Positions 1-10,856 of a stretch of 24,318 bases of DNA are shown one piece after another; the first letter of the stretch is position 1; the number at the start of each line of letters is the position of its first letter. The translations under genes were made by a program, and so were the position numbers. Origin of the DNA: Isohypsibius dastychi. Its lineage: Eukaryota > Tardigrada > Eutardigrada > Parachela > Isohypsibiidae. The notes beneath the pieces are model-generated. The model ran no database searches. It saw only the letters and a list, made by a program, of their open reading frames with translations, and was not told where the DNA came from. The stretch is from NCBI GenBank assembly GCA_034696485.1, contig JAQIWT010000300.1, positions 1-24,318 on the forward strand. Reading direction: 5' to 3'.

Positions 1-60
1 TAGTTTGCGGACGGATCATTTGCGTTGCTTCTGCACAGGATTGCACTTTTTTGAATGGAC

Positions 61-151
61 TGCCCATTGCTCTGCGAATTGCTCATTGTTCGCAGAATTG
101 CACTGCGCTGAATTGCGAATTGTGCTGCGCTGCACTGCGCTCCCCTGTCGG
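61..151. repeat. Low-complexity TGCGCTG/AATTGC-rich tract
   Basis: Short degenerate words such as gaattgc, tgcgctg and tgcactgcgct recur many times across about 90 bases, with variable order and spacing. This looks like a decayed simple or cryptic repeat. No coding or regulatory role is evident. Confidence 0.6.
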
Positions 152-1553
152 CAGCGCAATTAACAACCGTACAGGGAGAGAGGGGAAAAGTGTTTGAGGT
201 GTGGCCTTGGGTTTAATGTACTTTTCGAACGCTTTACGAGTTAACCTGCCCTAGCTTGATCACTTACCGAATCGGAAAGTTTAGCTTGAGTTTTTCGTCG
301 AGAACCAGATTCATTTTGAACGACAGCTTTTGCTGCAAACCAGGATCGTGAATGCTGATCGGACTTCGCAATATGAGCGTGTTTTTACATTGCTTTCCGG
401 CTGAAAACAAAATTAGAATGGCACTCGTGTAGGAATGGTTGAGTCACAATGCACAGATTTTTACGCCAAGTACGATGCGCCACGTTGTTCCTCCTCAGAA
501 GCCCGAGGGGGAAGTGTGCCTGCCATATGTCGCCTGCAGAAACTACGATTCCCAAATCTTCTTTCAAGGATTATTTCGACAGCGCCCTCTTGATATCTCG
601 TACTTCGAACAACTTCAAACATGCAAGCATATGTGTCTAATTTCTGTCCCCCCCCCCAGGGGGAAGACATAAAACAGTCCTTCAGTTGAGGTAGAATGCG
701 GGTCAGTAAAAGTTTAAAAAAGTATAAACTTCCTTTGTTCCTTTGTTCAAAAGTATGAACAGAGGCAAATCAACCACCCCAACTATACCGACCCAACACA
801 ATCCCACCAGTAAACCCAACCAGTCAACACAACCAAGCTCAGCTATCTTCTTTCGCTGGAAGTAAGATTTGTGCCAGAAAAGTTCTTTTTTGACCGAAGA
901 ATGTGGGAGGACAGGACAGTATGCCAACCGAAGGTGGCCATATTGAAAATCGCTCCGAAACGCTTATTTCTACGTTAATGATCAGTAGATTGTGTACTGG
1001 CCTTCATCGCCCCTGTTCTGCTATGTGACCCTAGGAGGTTTAACAGGAGGATCACTTATTCTCTAGGTTGCAAATATCTTGTTCTACTACTTATACTGAT
1101 CAGAAGTGGGTGGGGTCAGTAAGTTCAAATGGGCTTGGATTGCAAAATTCTCACGGGAATTCTCATTGTGAAAAGTGTTAAACCAAACAACACCATATGT
1201 TCATCAACACAACAGCGCTTATTAAGTTCCCACTCTTATTTCATCGACACTTCACGGATCACGTAACTCTTCAATAAGTTCAAGGCAGATTTTTAGTCGC
1301 TGGCAACTTCGGTTTGACGGTTTGATACGACAAGCATCAGGGCATATGTCGAGTATCCTGATGATTTGTATTGGGACAAGGAGTTATTCAGCATGGACTC
1401 ATTACAGACCAGCTGTCGGTTGGGAACATGAAAATGTAGTTTATATCGGGATTATCCTAGGTACTTGGGATATTCCCAACAAATACTACGCTCACAACAT
1501 ACGTTCTGGCATTCCGAACTATACTTGCCAGCTGCGACTTGCAGCCTTAATTT

Positions 1554-1572
1554 GGGGGGGGGGGGGGGGGGG
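1554..1572 (+). repeat. Poly-G tract, 19 nt
   Basis: An uninterrupted run of 19 G residues. Such tracts can form G-quadruplexes and are also prone to length errors in sequencing, so the exact length is uncertain. A shorter C run of 10 lies at 648-657. Confidence 0.9.
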
Positions 1573-1671
1573 TAATTCAAATACAATGCGCGGTGATGTG
1601 TTTGAGCAGAACTCAAAATCAAAGGCTGGAGGTCACAAGTCATGACGTTCTTATTACATAGAATTTTCGTG

Positions 1672-1708
1672 GAATTTTCGTTCGGAAAATTCTATCGAAC
1701 GAAAATTC
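1672..1708. repeat. Perfect inverted repeat, 13-nt arms
   Basis: The arms 1672-1684 (gaattttcgttcg) and 1696-1708 (cgaacgaaaattc) are exact reverse complements around an 11-nt spacer. The word gaaaattctatcga also occurs twice in tandem at 1685-1698 and 1701-1714, so a hairpin is superimposed on a short direct repeat. It could be a hairpin or a remnant of a mobile element terminus. No larger element is visible. Confidence 0.85.
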
Positions 1709-2690
1709 TATCGACCAGTGATCATGTTTTGTTAACTGTTTAGTGCACTGTTGGTCAAACTTCACAGTTCCGATTTCTCAACAACTCTGAAGGCATGAGA
1801 CTAATAATGTCTGGATGTGAACTCGAGTTCGAGCTGCTGATTTCTAAGTTCTGGAATAGTGGGTAATTTTAAGCCAGTTTCGATCCATCACTTCAACCGG
1901 AATCCCCACGTGTTTTCGAGGTGTCTTGGTAAAATTGGAAAACAACCAGCGTAAAATCAACAGGTTTTATTGACACAATATTCCTTTTTCAAGGTGATCC
2001 ATCGCCACATAACAAGGCGAAGTTGGTCGAATCAAAACCCTTTAGGTGTTACAAAGAATCACAGAAGGCTGATGAATGGTATAGTACAGAAGAGAAAATA
2101 ATGCAATTTGTTGTTTCCATGGCTTTTGGGTCGATGGTTGAGCTTTGGTGAAGAACTCCAGCAAGGATCGCGTGATCTGTTCATCGGCGAGATTGATGCC
2201 TCTGAAAAAATGGTTGAGATTTCAGCTTCCACTCGAAAAAGGTCTGCCTTACCCTCCCAGATCTACCTCCTCGCTTGCGAGATGGCCTGCGCAAATATGA
2301 TCGAACGCGAATCATTTTTTGTCGCCGTCGCTGTAATCGTGTATATTAAATATAGAAATTGACTTCAGACAAAATCAGGCATTTTACTTTGCGATGTCGG
2401 TGATTTTTACACATGTTGGCGATAAACGAAACTTTCTCGCCATCGGAGGTCGTGAACCGGACGGGTTGCTTCCCATGCTTTCCCTTTTTTGACCGCGATC
2501 GTGATCTTGATCGGGATCGGCCCATTGAAACGCAGTATTATTAATTAGCACAGACAAATATCGGTTTTTCCAAAAACAACTGACACTGAATGAGTTAACG
2601 ACTAGTCCTCTCGGGGACTGCATGCTGCCAAGCAACCTTAAACCAGAAATCTAGATAACCTTCTGTAACATTTCGGAGAACGTTAGACTA

Positions 2691-2848
2691 ACACACATTT
2701 TCATTTCTGGATCTATATTTGTTGAACTAGATCTTCGATAGTTTCAGAGAACATCGATACAAGAGAGAACAGAGAACAACACAAATTTTCATTTCTGGAT
2801 CTATATTTGTTGAACTAGATCTTCGATAGTGTTCAGAGAACATCGATA
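2691..2848. repeat. Direct duplication, about 70-bp unit, 88-bp offset
   Basis: Copies at 2691-2759 and 2779-2848 both read from acaca through ttcatttctggatctata and tagatcttcgatag to agaacatcgata. They differ by about one substitution near the start and a one-base indel (gtttcag versus gtgttcag). The high identity suggests a recent local duplication. A short AGAGAAC-rich spacer separates the copies. Confidence 0.9.
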
Positions 2849-3510
2849 TGTTCCGAGAACTAGCTAGGCTGGGCGTGATGACATTTTTTCCAGTTTTTCC
2901 AGAGGTTTTTTAAAATTGACCTTTGGAGTGACCGCTTACTATATAATCGTTTTCTTGAAGACTGGTGAATAGTGGCAAAAGCCTTCAGGTGTGATTTCCA
3001 GCTTACTTGTGCCGATATTGCACCCAAAACCACGAACTATGGTTCAAATAAACCGGCTCAAAGAATGATTAGATTCAATACGACAAAGTTAAACATGAAT
3101 AAATTCAAAATTGGTTAGTGGTCGAAAGCGCAGAGTCACCAGCAAAACAAAATTTAGTCTTTCGCAAGGTAGTCTTTTTTGATCTGCCATCTCAAATGGC
3201 TAAAGCCCACAGTATGGTTTCAAAACTAATTTGTGTTTGATAAGTATCTGAAGCAGTAAAGATGGAAAATCGGAAAATCGATCTTCGAACTTCATTATTA
3301 CTCAGTTCCTTCTGTAGAACCTCAGACATGTTTGATGGAACTTACATTAAGATGTCAACAAAATTAGCGGCCATCGCAATTCAAAACAAGATTCAAGTTA
3401 TTTCTATATTTCACACAGTACGTCGTTTTCTTTGAAATTCGTTATACGACCAAAGAAGAAATTAAACAGAAAGAGAATCGAGGAAACTCTTCGAGCCAGA
3501 GTCGTATTTG

Positions 3511-3732
3511 TTACGAAACAGTAGACAGCCTGCCGTTAACGTGAGTAACACGGGTTGCGAAGTCTTTTTTCAAAACAAACGTGTCCTGAATCTCGGTGTA
3601 TCCCACTGAGCAGATCTTCACGTAAATTTTTCGTGTCCAAGAAAACCGTGGTTTCTGATGTTGTCGCAACAAAGTTTCGGATACAATTCGGAAGCTACGC
3701 TGTAATGTCAGTTGACGATTTGTAACCTTCAT
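3511..3732 (-). CDS. Doubtful small ORF, 73 aa
   Basis: From the ATG at 3732 to the stop at 3511 the minus strand encodes a 73-residue basic peptide. I do not recognise it. Its second half has a mixed, gene-like codon choice, which is why it is listed. It may be a terminal exon or decayed exon of an unrecognised gene rather than a complete protein. It lies downstream of the CATSPERG stop codon (3966-3968) on the same strand. I see no splice donor at the end of CATSPERG that would join them. Confidence 0.2.
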   Translation of the reverse strand: MKVTNRQLTLQRSFRIVSETLLRQHQKPRFSWTRKIYVKICSVGYTEIQDTFVLKKDFATRVTHVNGRLSTVS

Positions 3733-3965
3733 GCTGGAATCGAGTAACATGATACATGGTTCAATTAATCTGCGACATAGATGAAACGACAAATATTGTG
3801 ACCACCTCTTAAATTGAGGGTTCCGAAAACAAAAAGACAATATTGCGCTTTGAAAAATTCAGCTTAAAACAAAAAAAAACGCATTTTGCAGACACCTGAG
3901 AGGAAAATCCAAAAATCCATAAAACGGTAGCACGGAAGACATTCGCACCACCTTGCGACTACACT

Positions 3966-6900
3966 TCAGTAAATTCTTTTCTTAGAATGAGACGCGTGAA
4001 CTTCCCCTACGTCCTCTCCTTCGTCATCTGTCACTTTAGACCTTTTAGGTTCCAAAGCATTCACCTCTGCCTCGAGGTCACCATCTTCCCATTCAGCTCG
4101 GTCCACATCAGGGTCAACCAAAGGTACACGATCAGGTGGTCTTGTAGCCATATGCTTCCTGTAGTCCAGCAAAGTCTGTTCTCCAGACGATTTCAAAGCT
4201 GGGAAAAGCCAAAGTGCCACAAGTAAACCCATCCAGCACTGGCAGACCTAATCAATAAAAGTGCCTGATTCTTCACTTTGAACAGTGCGAGTGGCATGAT
4301 GGGAACGACTGGCTGTGCTCTTACCTGACCGATAGGAAACTGCAGGTTCGGTGAGTAAAGAAAGAAGACCATATTTGTCACCGCGTTGCAATACGTTTCC
4401 AGATCCATCATCTTGATCTCAAAATGAAACAGTCCGGTTCCAAGAAAGCGAATTGTCGTGTTGCTATTGAAGAGATTCGCTTTCTTATCTTTGTAGTAGC
4501 TTTGAAGTAGTCCAAGTGATGAAGTCTCTGCATTCGGAGGTGATCCAATGACGAAATCACGCCGATTGTTTACCTCTGTTACCACAAGGGGTGTGTTTCC
4601 GTCAAGAAAACCGTCATCTTGATATCCCTTGAAAGAACGAAACTTGAAAAAGTGGTCCCCGGGGTGAGGGAGGAAGACAGCTTTTGTTAAGCATTCCGAG
4701 TCTTTCGGGTCGAAGCTCTGCTCTGCCGAAAGCGAACATTTGCATTCTCCTCTTTTCTTTGCTATGTCTGGGCATGACGCGAGCGTAACCGGATATTTTT
4801 TCTCATCAGGGCCAGCATTTCTGGGATAAGGCTGGGAAGGATCGAAATTATATATCCTGGGCGAAGTTGGAAATGCTGGACCTGAGTCGGAGGGAGGCCG
4901 ATAGTTTAGTGGAATTTCGCCAAGCACAGGATCGCCCATCATGTTCAATATACTTCCCGGGTTTTTCCAGACCTGAAAAGGCAATTGGATTTCACATTTT
5001 GAAGTTCGACCAGTTTATATGCAGCGAATAAATACCGTGTCATTTATTCTGCCGTCTGGGTAAATGTATTCAGTCTTCGACCCACGCGGGCATCCGCTGT
5101 TGACCGTCAAGGGAATTAAACCCAAAGATGCGTCCTTGGCACATCCAAGCGAAGTGCTCCCCATCCGGAAGTTAACCGAAGTTACGTCGTTGTCCACTTG
5201 AAAAGACGATTTCACATCTTCGGCGGTGTAAGAGAGATCGTACCCCTCGAAGTTGTTTCCATTTGATTCCGTATGAACAGACAACCGCCACGGACTTGCT
5301 ATGTCAAGGGCTATGTCCCGATTAATGAAATCAAAATAAGCTCGTCCGTCAGAGCGGCTCTCTTTTGGTTTGAGGTTCACAGCAAAATTTAGAACATCGT
5401 TTCTAGTTGTAGACACAAAATCTGTTATCGTGAGCATGATATGTTGTGAGATATATGTGCCTTACCTGTCCGTGTTCACAACCAGTGGTCCCATTGCAGA
5501 CTGGTTGACCATGTACACCATGGGGCACCCAGACTCGTCTTCAAATTTCCATCCCGGAGTTCCCGCGTTTGTGGTTGGCACAGATAAATCAACCTTCTTG
5601 CAGTCAGAAGAAATCAAGTTCAATGTTCCTGCTTCATCTCTGGTATGTGGTGATACTGCTACACCTGCAGCTGTGACGAGCCAAAATTCCCGCACCACGT
5701 CGTGGGGGTCACCGACTTTCTCGCAAACTATGGTCGCTCCGACTGCAATTTGGTCTGAAGGAGTAATAGTGCCTTTTCTAGAATCCACTGAAGTGGCGAT
5801 GGCTACGTTTGCGCTGACGGGCAAAGATGTAGTCAACGCTCTAAAAGTCTCAACAATCAAGGAGCCGGTCATTCTCCAAGAGCCAGCCGATGCAGCGATT
5901 TGCTTTTCTCCCGGAAGGTATCCGATCACAAAACCAGTTACTTCACCGACTTTAATGTTTCTGCTAATGTCCGAGCTGCTGAATTTAGATGTAAATACTG
6001 GATCATCACTCCATTCAGTCAGCAGGTACATTTTGGAAGTTAAAGCGAGAATGCTATACTTTCCAGGAACAGTAAGGCTGGCTTGAGCAATTCTGGTTAA
6101 TTCGACTGATCCTTCAAAATAGAGCCAAATCGTGAAAAATTCAGATTTTGCGCAATAACTACATGCCTGTGACAGTCACCGTTCGAAGTTTCCCGGTGGC
6201 ATCGACTACCAGATCAGAACTCTGATCGAGGTTAGCGGCATATCGATCAAACGGGCCGTTGTAAGCGTTTCCTTCGAGTACAGAGTATTTCTGTCCTGTT
6301 TCTTCCTTCGCGATCAGGAATATTAAGAGCCCACTGGGTCCGAATAAGATGTCGGTGACTTCTTCCAGCGATGGGGCGGCAGCTTGTTTAACATCAAAAA
6401 TTTCTTTGAAAGACCCTCCATTGGACATCAACAAGAACACGTGGCTACCAATCAGAAAAATATCTCCAGTGACTGGATTCGCAAGAAATCGTTTGGGCTT
6501 GAAGTTGATGGATTTCGCGACAACGAGGACTGGCCTTGTCGAACGTCGATTGGACACGAGATCATCAAAACCTTGGGAAAATACAGTATACGACCATTTG
6601 TCATCAGCACTAACACTCTTGACTAGCAAGAAGTAGACTTTAGTCTTCGAACTGCGATAAGTGGCTACGATGTTGGTATTATCCTTGATGGCACTGGCAA
6701 AGAATGATCTATATTTGCTGTTTGGGAAGTTGTCACTGTCAGGATAGTTCGCCAGAGGTGACAATGTGCTGTTCTGATTGAATGGTTCCATGGATAAAGT
6801 GGCTGCTCCGGCCGTATTCTTGTAGAAAAATGTGTCCGCAGGTGGTAGAACGTCCGTATCTCTCTTGAGGGAGCAATGCTTGGTATTCGCAAAAAACTGA

Positions 6901-7847
6901 TTAGTTTCCAGAGTTGGAACAAACGAATTTTTGGCAAACGTTGCATTTTTCCCTTTTGACATTTCTGTCAAATCGTTTGATACATATGCCCCACATCCTG
7001 TATGGAGCACGAAATGCCTCACCAATGCTGTAACCTTTTTGATTTGGCAGTTGATTTCTGGGAGTACGGTATCAAACCACTCGTAGTCTCCGATGTTACG
7101 TAAACTTTTGCTCCGCCCGATGTACACATGGCCATCAGTACCTGGGCTCACAAGCATGACAATTTGTGGGGTACACGGATCGTTGACTGCCTGAGTTATG
7201 GCGCTGGTTGGCGGAATTATCATTTTGGTGCCAAATTCCCAGTGTAGATATTGCTGCGATGTTGAGTCCAGAATAGTGAATGTGTTAGTTGCATACAGCT
7301 GTTTATCACGTGTCAATGGCTGAACACCTGCAGAAACCCGGACCTCCCATGGAAGAGCGGCTGAATCTTTAGAGTTACCCAGGCTGAATCTGTTCAGTTT
7401 CAGTGTAAAAAGACCCGTGGTGTTAAATGTTGAATCTTCAAAACTTTTTTCTAGATATCGCGTTCCATTCTGAAAGGATGCTTTCAGGAATACGTTCATG
7501 CGTGGTGAGTAGGTGGAATCAACACCGCTGATATCCGGGATCACATTTGTATCAGCAGGTGTTTTTGTGTTGAAAACTTGACATGAAAGTGTGCTGGAGT
7601 CGTCTTCAAACAGCAAGGAGTGTTGATCGGTAATCAAATCATTTTCCTTTATTTGGCCGAAACTGCATCGAATGCCATACGACGGTTTCACTTCATACGG
7701 GCGGTAGACATCGTCTTCTATAACAGCTTCTGAAAGCTCAGAGTACGATAGTCGGTTGAAAATCCCATTCACTCCGGCAGATAACGTAAGAAGTGAAAAC
7801 GGAATAAAACACAAAGTAGCTGCGTAATACGGAACTATCGCAAGCAT
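3966..7847 (-). CDS. CATSPERG: Cation channel sperm-associated subunit gamma (CatSper gamma)
   Basis: Single-pass auxiliary subunit of the CatSper calcium channel of the sperm flagellum. The gene model has five exons: 7847-6163, 6092-5466, 5402-5036, 4972-4325 and 4247-3966, with introns of 70, 63, 63 and 77 nt. It encodes 1202 residues, close to the roughly 1160 of mammalian CATSPERG. A hydrophobic N-terminus looks like a signal peptide. A long beta-rich ectodomain follows, including a GCP segment (exon 2) and SGCPRGSK (exon 3). The family signature is in exon 4: a Cys-rich RGECKC (about residues 967-972), VVTEVNNR (about 1023-1030) and LFHFEIKMMDLETYCN (about 1074-1089). A short membrane segment (about 1112-1130) precedes an acidic then basic cytoplasmic tail. 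The Cys-rich block and TEVN motif separate gamma from beta, delta and epsilon. The exon 1/2 junction is the least certain. FBXW10-like lies 348 bp upstream on the same strand. Confidence 0.85.
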
Positions 7848-8195
7848 GATGACTGTTCATCCTGGTAAACAATAGTATCATTTTAGCAGGCGATACGGAG
7901 CATTCAAATGTACTCAGCAACTAAAAGCTGTGCACTTTTCGAATGGCGGAACAAATCTCAGACCAGAGATAGTATGGCTTTAAGAGCAAATCAAGCATCG
8001 AGCAAATATCTCAAGGATCAGATGAAAAGTGAGCTATAGTATCCAAATAAATTGTCTTCCAACGAAGTGAAGGACACTGCCTGACCACCGCAACCTATCA
8101 CAAGAAAGAGCCCATCTGCCACCTAAATTGCTGGCTCGTGACATGTCAGCGACGAAATGATATTCTATGCGCAAATGCGTGAGTCCCGATTGCAG
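7848..8195. other. Intergenic gap, CATSPERG to FBXW10-like gene
   Basis: A 348-bp gap between two minus-strand genes. It must hold the 3' end of the FBXW10-like gene and the 5' flank of CATSPERG. I see no conserved promoter element, no clear polyadenylation hexamer on the minus strand and no RNA gene. Confidence 0.5.
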
Positions 8196-10254
8196 CTAAA
8201 TGTTTACTTTCGTGGTTTTCGATTTCTTCGCAGGTTTTGGCTGTCTGACGGCAGCAACAGTCGTTTTGACAGCTTCTTTCTCGTAAATCAAATAATTACG
8301 ATGCCCTGCTTGCCCATGCTGCTGGTGTTGCTCGAGCAGCTTGAGCTGCATTACCAGTTTCTCAGTAGTTGGCCATTTTGCAACAGGATCCAGCTTCATG
8401 GTCAAGGAGCTGTTTTTCTCTGTTGTTACAAAAGTATCCTGATGTATTTTCTGGGTCTTGTGGTCACACGTCGAATTTAACAGTTTTACCAATCTGCGTC
8501 TCCACGCAGAAGGTTCGCTATCTTCGCATGAACCGTCCATAACTTTTGTGTCATGACTTTTGCCCTCCTTACTGCATCGCTTCTGCTTTTGGCCGAGCTG
8601 AGTCAGGTACACATGCGTTACAGTGGCTAAAATAAACTTACATTCGGATATACATCCAAATAACCGCAGAGGTGGTGCATCCGAGTCAAGACAAGCAACT
8701 TCACTAAGCATTTGGCCAGTCCATGTTGACCACTGATAAACGACGCCATTTTGACAACCGACAATTATCTGTTCTTCACGGAAAACTAGTCCCGCGATGA
8801 AGTGATCGTGGAGAAGTATATGTCTCGGTGACGTCGTCTTGCTTTTCAGTTCCCAAATAAAGACATGCTTTCCCGACCAGCCGCAGCACATAAATTGGAC
8901 ACTGAACACCTCCGTCAACACAGATTTTCGGAGGCCGGGCATCGCACAGGTTTTCATGAAAGTTCCTGTTTCATACTTGCATATTGCGACACCTCCGTTC
9001 TTTAACGCGGCACAACAAAATTGCTCTTCGTAAACGTATGCGTTTGCCAATCCAGTGCTCGTCACTGGAAGGTCCAGTGATATCGACAAACTGGGTGATC
9101 CGGCGCCTCCAGTTTGATTCCAGATGAGAAGCCTTGACTTGTTGGTGCAACAGACTAGCCGAGTACCAGAAAGAGAAAATGAAATCAAAAGCTCGTCCTC
9201 CGGTTTTTCGCACTCTCCCTCCAGTGCCCATTTATTGCTTCTGCTCTGGAACCATAGAACTTGGTAAGTGCTTGTCAGGATGAACAACGTTTTGGAATCC
9301 TCGCTGAGCAATAGCTTTTTTGGGACGTAGCCTTCAGCCACGGGAATAATATCCGTTGAACGTACCCCATTGGCCGCTGTAATACGTCACCCTGATAAAC
9401 GCCGTTTTGTGAATTCTTGGTTGCTTACGGTCGAATAAATAAATTTCTGGATCTCGGTTGCAATAAACAGCTATCCCGTTTGGGGATATGCCAAGAAGTG
9501 GGGTGCTCCCTTTGGTATGGCACATTCGATAGTTTTGTGCAGTTTTTGATAAGGGGTGTGCATCTGTTACTGAAAGAATACCAACTCCTTCAAGATCCAG
9601 GTAAAGCTTTTTGGAAGCTGAATGTGTAGAATCTCTGGAAGGAACTTGTCTTCTCGAGATTGATTCTGGGACAACAAACTCTTCAGACACTGTACGAGCT
9701 TTATCCAGCTCCAGATAAATGCTCAGCAGCTGAGGAAAGCTAAGGAGTTGTAAAGCGCGGAGCATAAAGAATCGTTGGGTACTATGACTTGTGTTTTTCA
9801 ACCACGTGATGCACTCGACAATTTGAAGAAAGAGGCGATTAATCTCTACGGCTTTTGTATTCAGCGGGAGCATAAGGCCATAAGTATTATCTTCGGTGTC
9901 TTGTTCCTTTAAAACCAGATCTTGTAGCTTATCAACTCCGGGCGGAGGTTTAACAAATGGTGTAAGAATCGTGATGAGAACTGACAGTTCATTATCGGAC
10001 AATGATTCCGCGCAACATAGCAAAAGTTCTGTTTGCCAATGGGGTGACATTGGCTGGGATAAGCAAAGATATAGATTGAAGTGGAACTCCGCTTGACATC
10101 TTCTGCATTTGCCGCAGGTTGGTTCCCCGACCTGGCACTTTTCCAAAACATCCTCCAGAAAATGTGGAATCTGCGGTTTTTCTTGCAGATCAAATCGACC
10201 CGGTTCTTTTTCGTCAGGAGGCCAAGGAAGAATCAGTGTCTCGTTGGCCGCCAT
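8196..10254 (-). CDS. FBXW10-related WD40-type protein lacking a visible F-box
   Basis: The model has two exons, 10254-9429 and 9376-8196, separated by a 52-nt intron (GTAAGC...TTACAG). It gives 668 residues. The N-terminal 190 residues resemble the region before the F-box of FBXW10/CDRT1. They include a Cys cluster (CGKCRRCQ), then helical blocks including ESLSDNELSVLI and CITWLKN...LRALQLLSFPQLL. About 40 polar, low-complexity residues follow where FBXW10 carries its F-box, and I find no F-box there. The second half is a divergent beta-propeller with repeating GVAICKYETG, HVFIWELKS and GVVYQWSTWTGQ strands. A basic tail (PKPAKKSKTTK) ends the protein. FBXW10 is a putative SCF ubiquitin-ligase substrate receptor. 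Without an F-box this one could be an adaptor or scaffold. The coding model is solid, and the family link rests on remembered similarity. Confidence 0.6.
9377..9428 (-). other. 52-nt intron that resolves an apparent frameshift
   Basis: Read continuously, the FBXW10-like gene appears frameshifted, because two overlapping frames meet near 9340-9380. Removing GTAAGC...TTACAG joins exon 1 (LFDP) to exon 2 (ANGVRSTDIIPV) in frame and restores a plausible propeller blade. The length matches the other introns in the window. Confidence 0.8.
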
Positions 10255-10358
10255 AGCTCGATTCCAAAGGGTTACTTATTGACATATGAACACGTTATTC
10301 ATTGATTGCCTAGAAACAAGGCACTAAAACCAACCTGTAAATCAAAAGCTTTGCATCT
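10255..10358. promoter_or_regulatory. Compact bidirectional intergenic region
   Basis: Only 104 bp separate the start codon of the FBXW10-like gene (minus) from the proposed start of the small membrane protein gene (plus). Both promoters and 5' UTRs must fit here or overlap the genes. I see no TATA box or other defined element, so the regulatory role is inferred from the head-to-head arrangement. Confidence 0.4.
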
Positions 10359-10782
10359 ATGCCTGTGAGTGGCGTGACCACTGCTATTCAATCAAATCAT
10401 TTCTTAGAAATCCAGTTGGATATTGATGATCATGCTAGATATATTTTTGGCCTCCATGATGTTATCCGTTCTGAGCTTCATCAGCAGTATCGTCATCTCT
10501 AACCAATCTTGGAGTACGCTGCTGTCGGACTTCAGCTTCCTGGTCATGTACACCGTATTAGCCACATGCTTAGCGCAGATGATGTACCACACCTTGAAGT
10601 GGGCGATGAAAAATCAAGTTTCAATGTTTTTAACCTCGGCCGTGTTTCTCATAGTTGCATCAGCTGTTTTCTTATTTCAAAGCAATTATCCGCATTTGAT
10701 GCTTCGGAGATTCAAAACAGATTTGGAGACAATCAAACGATATTTTCAGGAACCAGAAAGTTTGCCTCTAACGAGGGCATGA
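10359..10782 (+). CDS. Small three-helix membrane protein, unidentified
   Basis: The proposed model is a tiny first coding exon, 10359-10364 (Met-Pro), a 43-nt intron (GTGAGT...TTCTTAG, 10365-10407) and a main exon, 10408-10782, giving 126 residues. A start at the in-frame ATG at 10426 without the first exon is also possible. Three hydrophobic segments are clear: about residues 7-33, 44-64 and 75-93. A basic, amphipathic C-terminus (RRFKTDLETIKRYFQ) follows, probably cytosolic. I do not recognise the family. Its head-to-head pairing with a testis-type gene and the flagellar genes nearby make a cilium-associated membrane protein conceivable, but nothing in the sequence proves this. Its stop lies 74 bp from the convergent stop of the SLC17 gene. 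Confidence 0.5.
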
Positions 10783-10856
10783 AGAAAACTGATAAAATGG
10801 ATTTCAGTACGAGAAAACTATAATATTTGTAAAAGTCACCTAAAACGAGAAAAGCC

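Larger units (their letters stand above)
1..3510. other. Gene-free stretch
   Basis: I see no conserved coding region on either strand. The open frames present are short, lack recognisable motifs and often run through homopolymers. The stretch holds low-complexity DNA near the start, a C run (648-657), a G run (1554-1572), a hairpin (1672-1708) and a direct duplication (2691-2848), each listed separately. It lies downstream of the CATSPERG stop codon, so the part nearest 3500 could include that gene's 3' flank. Confidence 0.6.

Noticed and set aside
61-151. Possible CRISPR-like or satellite array at the window start
   Set aside because: The repeated words are short, irregularly spaced and degenerate, and the DNA is eukaryotic.
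1322-1645. 107-residue plus-strand open frame
   Set aside because: It runs through the 19-nt poly-G tract, has no recognisable motif and no gene-like composition.
2108-2362. 84-residue plus-strand open frame
   Set aside because: No recognisable domain, no supporting splice or neighbour context, and of a length expected by chance.
5370-6086. Long plus-strand open frame of 238 residues
   Set aside because: It is antisense to CATSPERG exons 2 and 3. The minus-strand reading has family motifs.
6163-6185. A 13-nt GTGACTGTCACAG segment in CATSPERG that would also fix the frame as an ultra-short intron
   Set aside because: It is far shorter than any other intron here. A 70-nt intron (6162-6093) with a TTAACCAG acceptor also closes the phase and is preferred.
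9334-9390. Apparent frameshift joining the two halves of the FBXW10-like gene, suggesting a pseudogene
   Set aside because: A 52-nt GTAAGC...TTACAG intron of typical local length restores the frame exactly.
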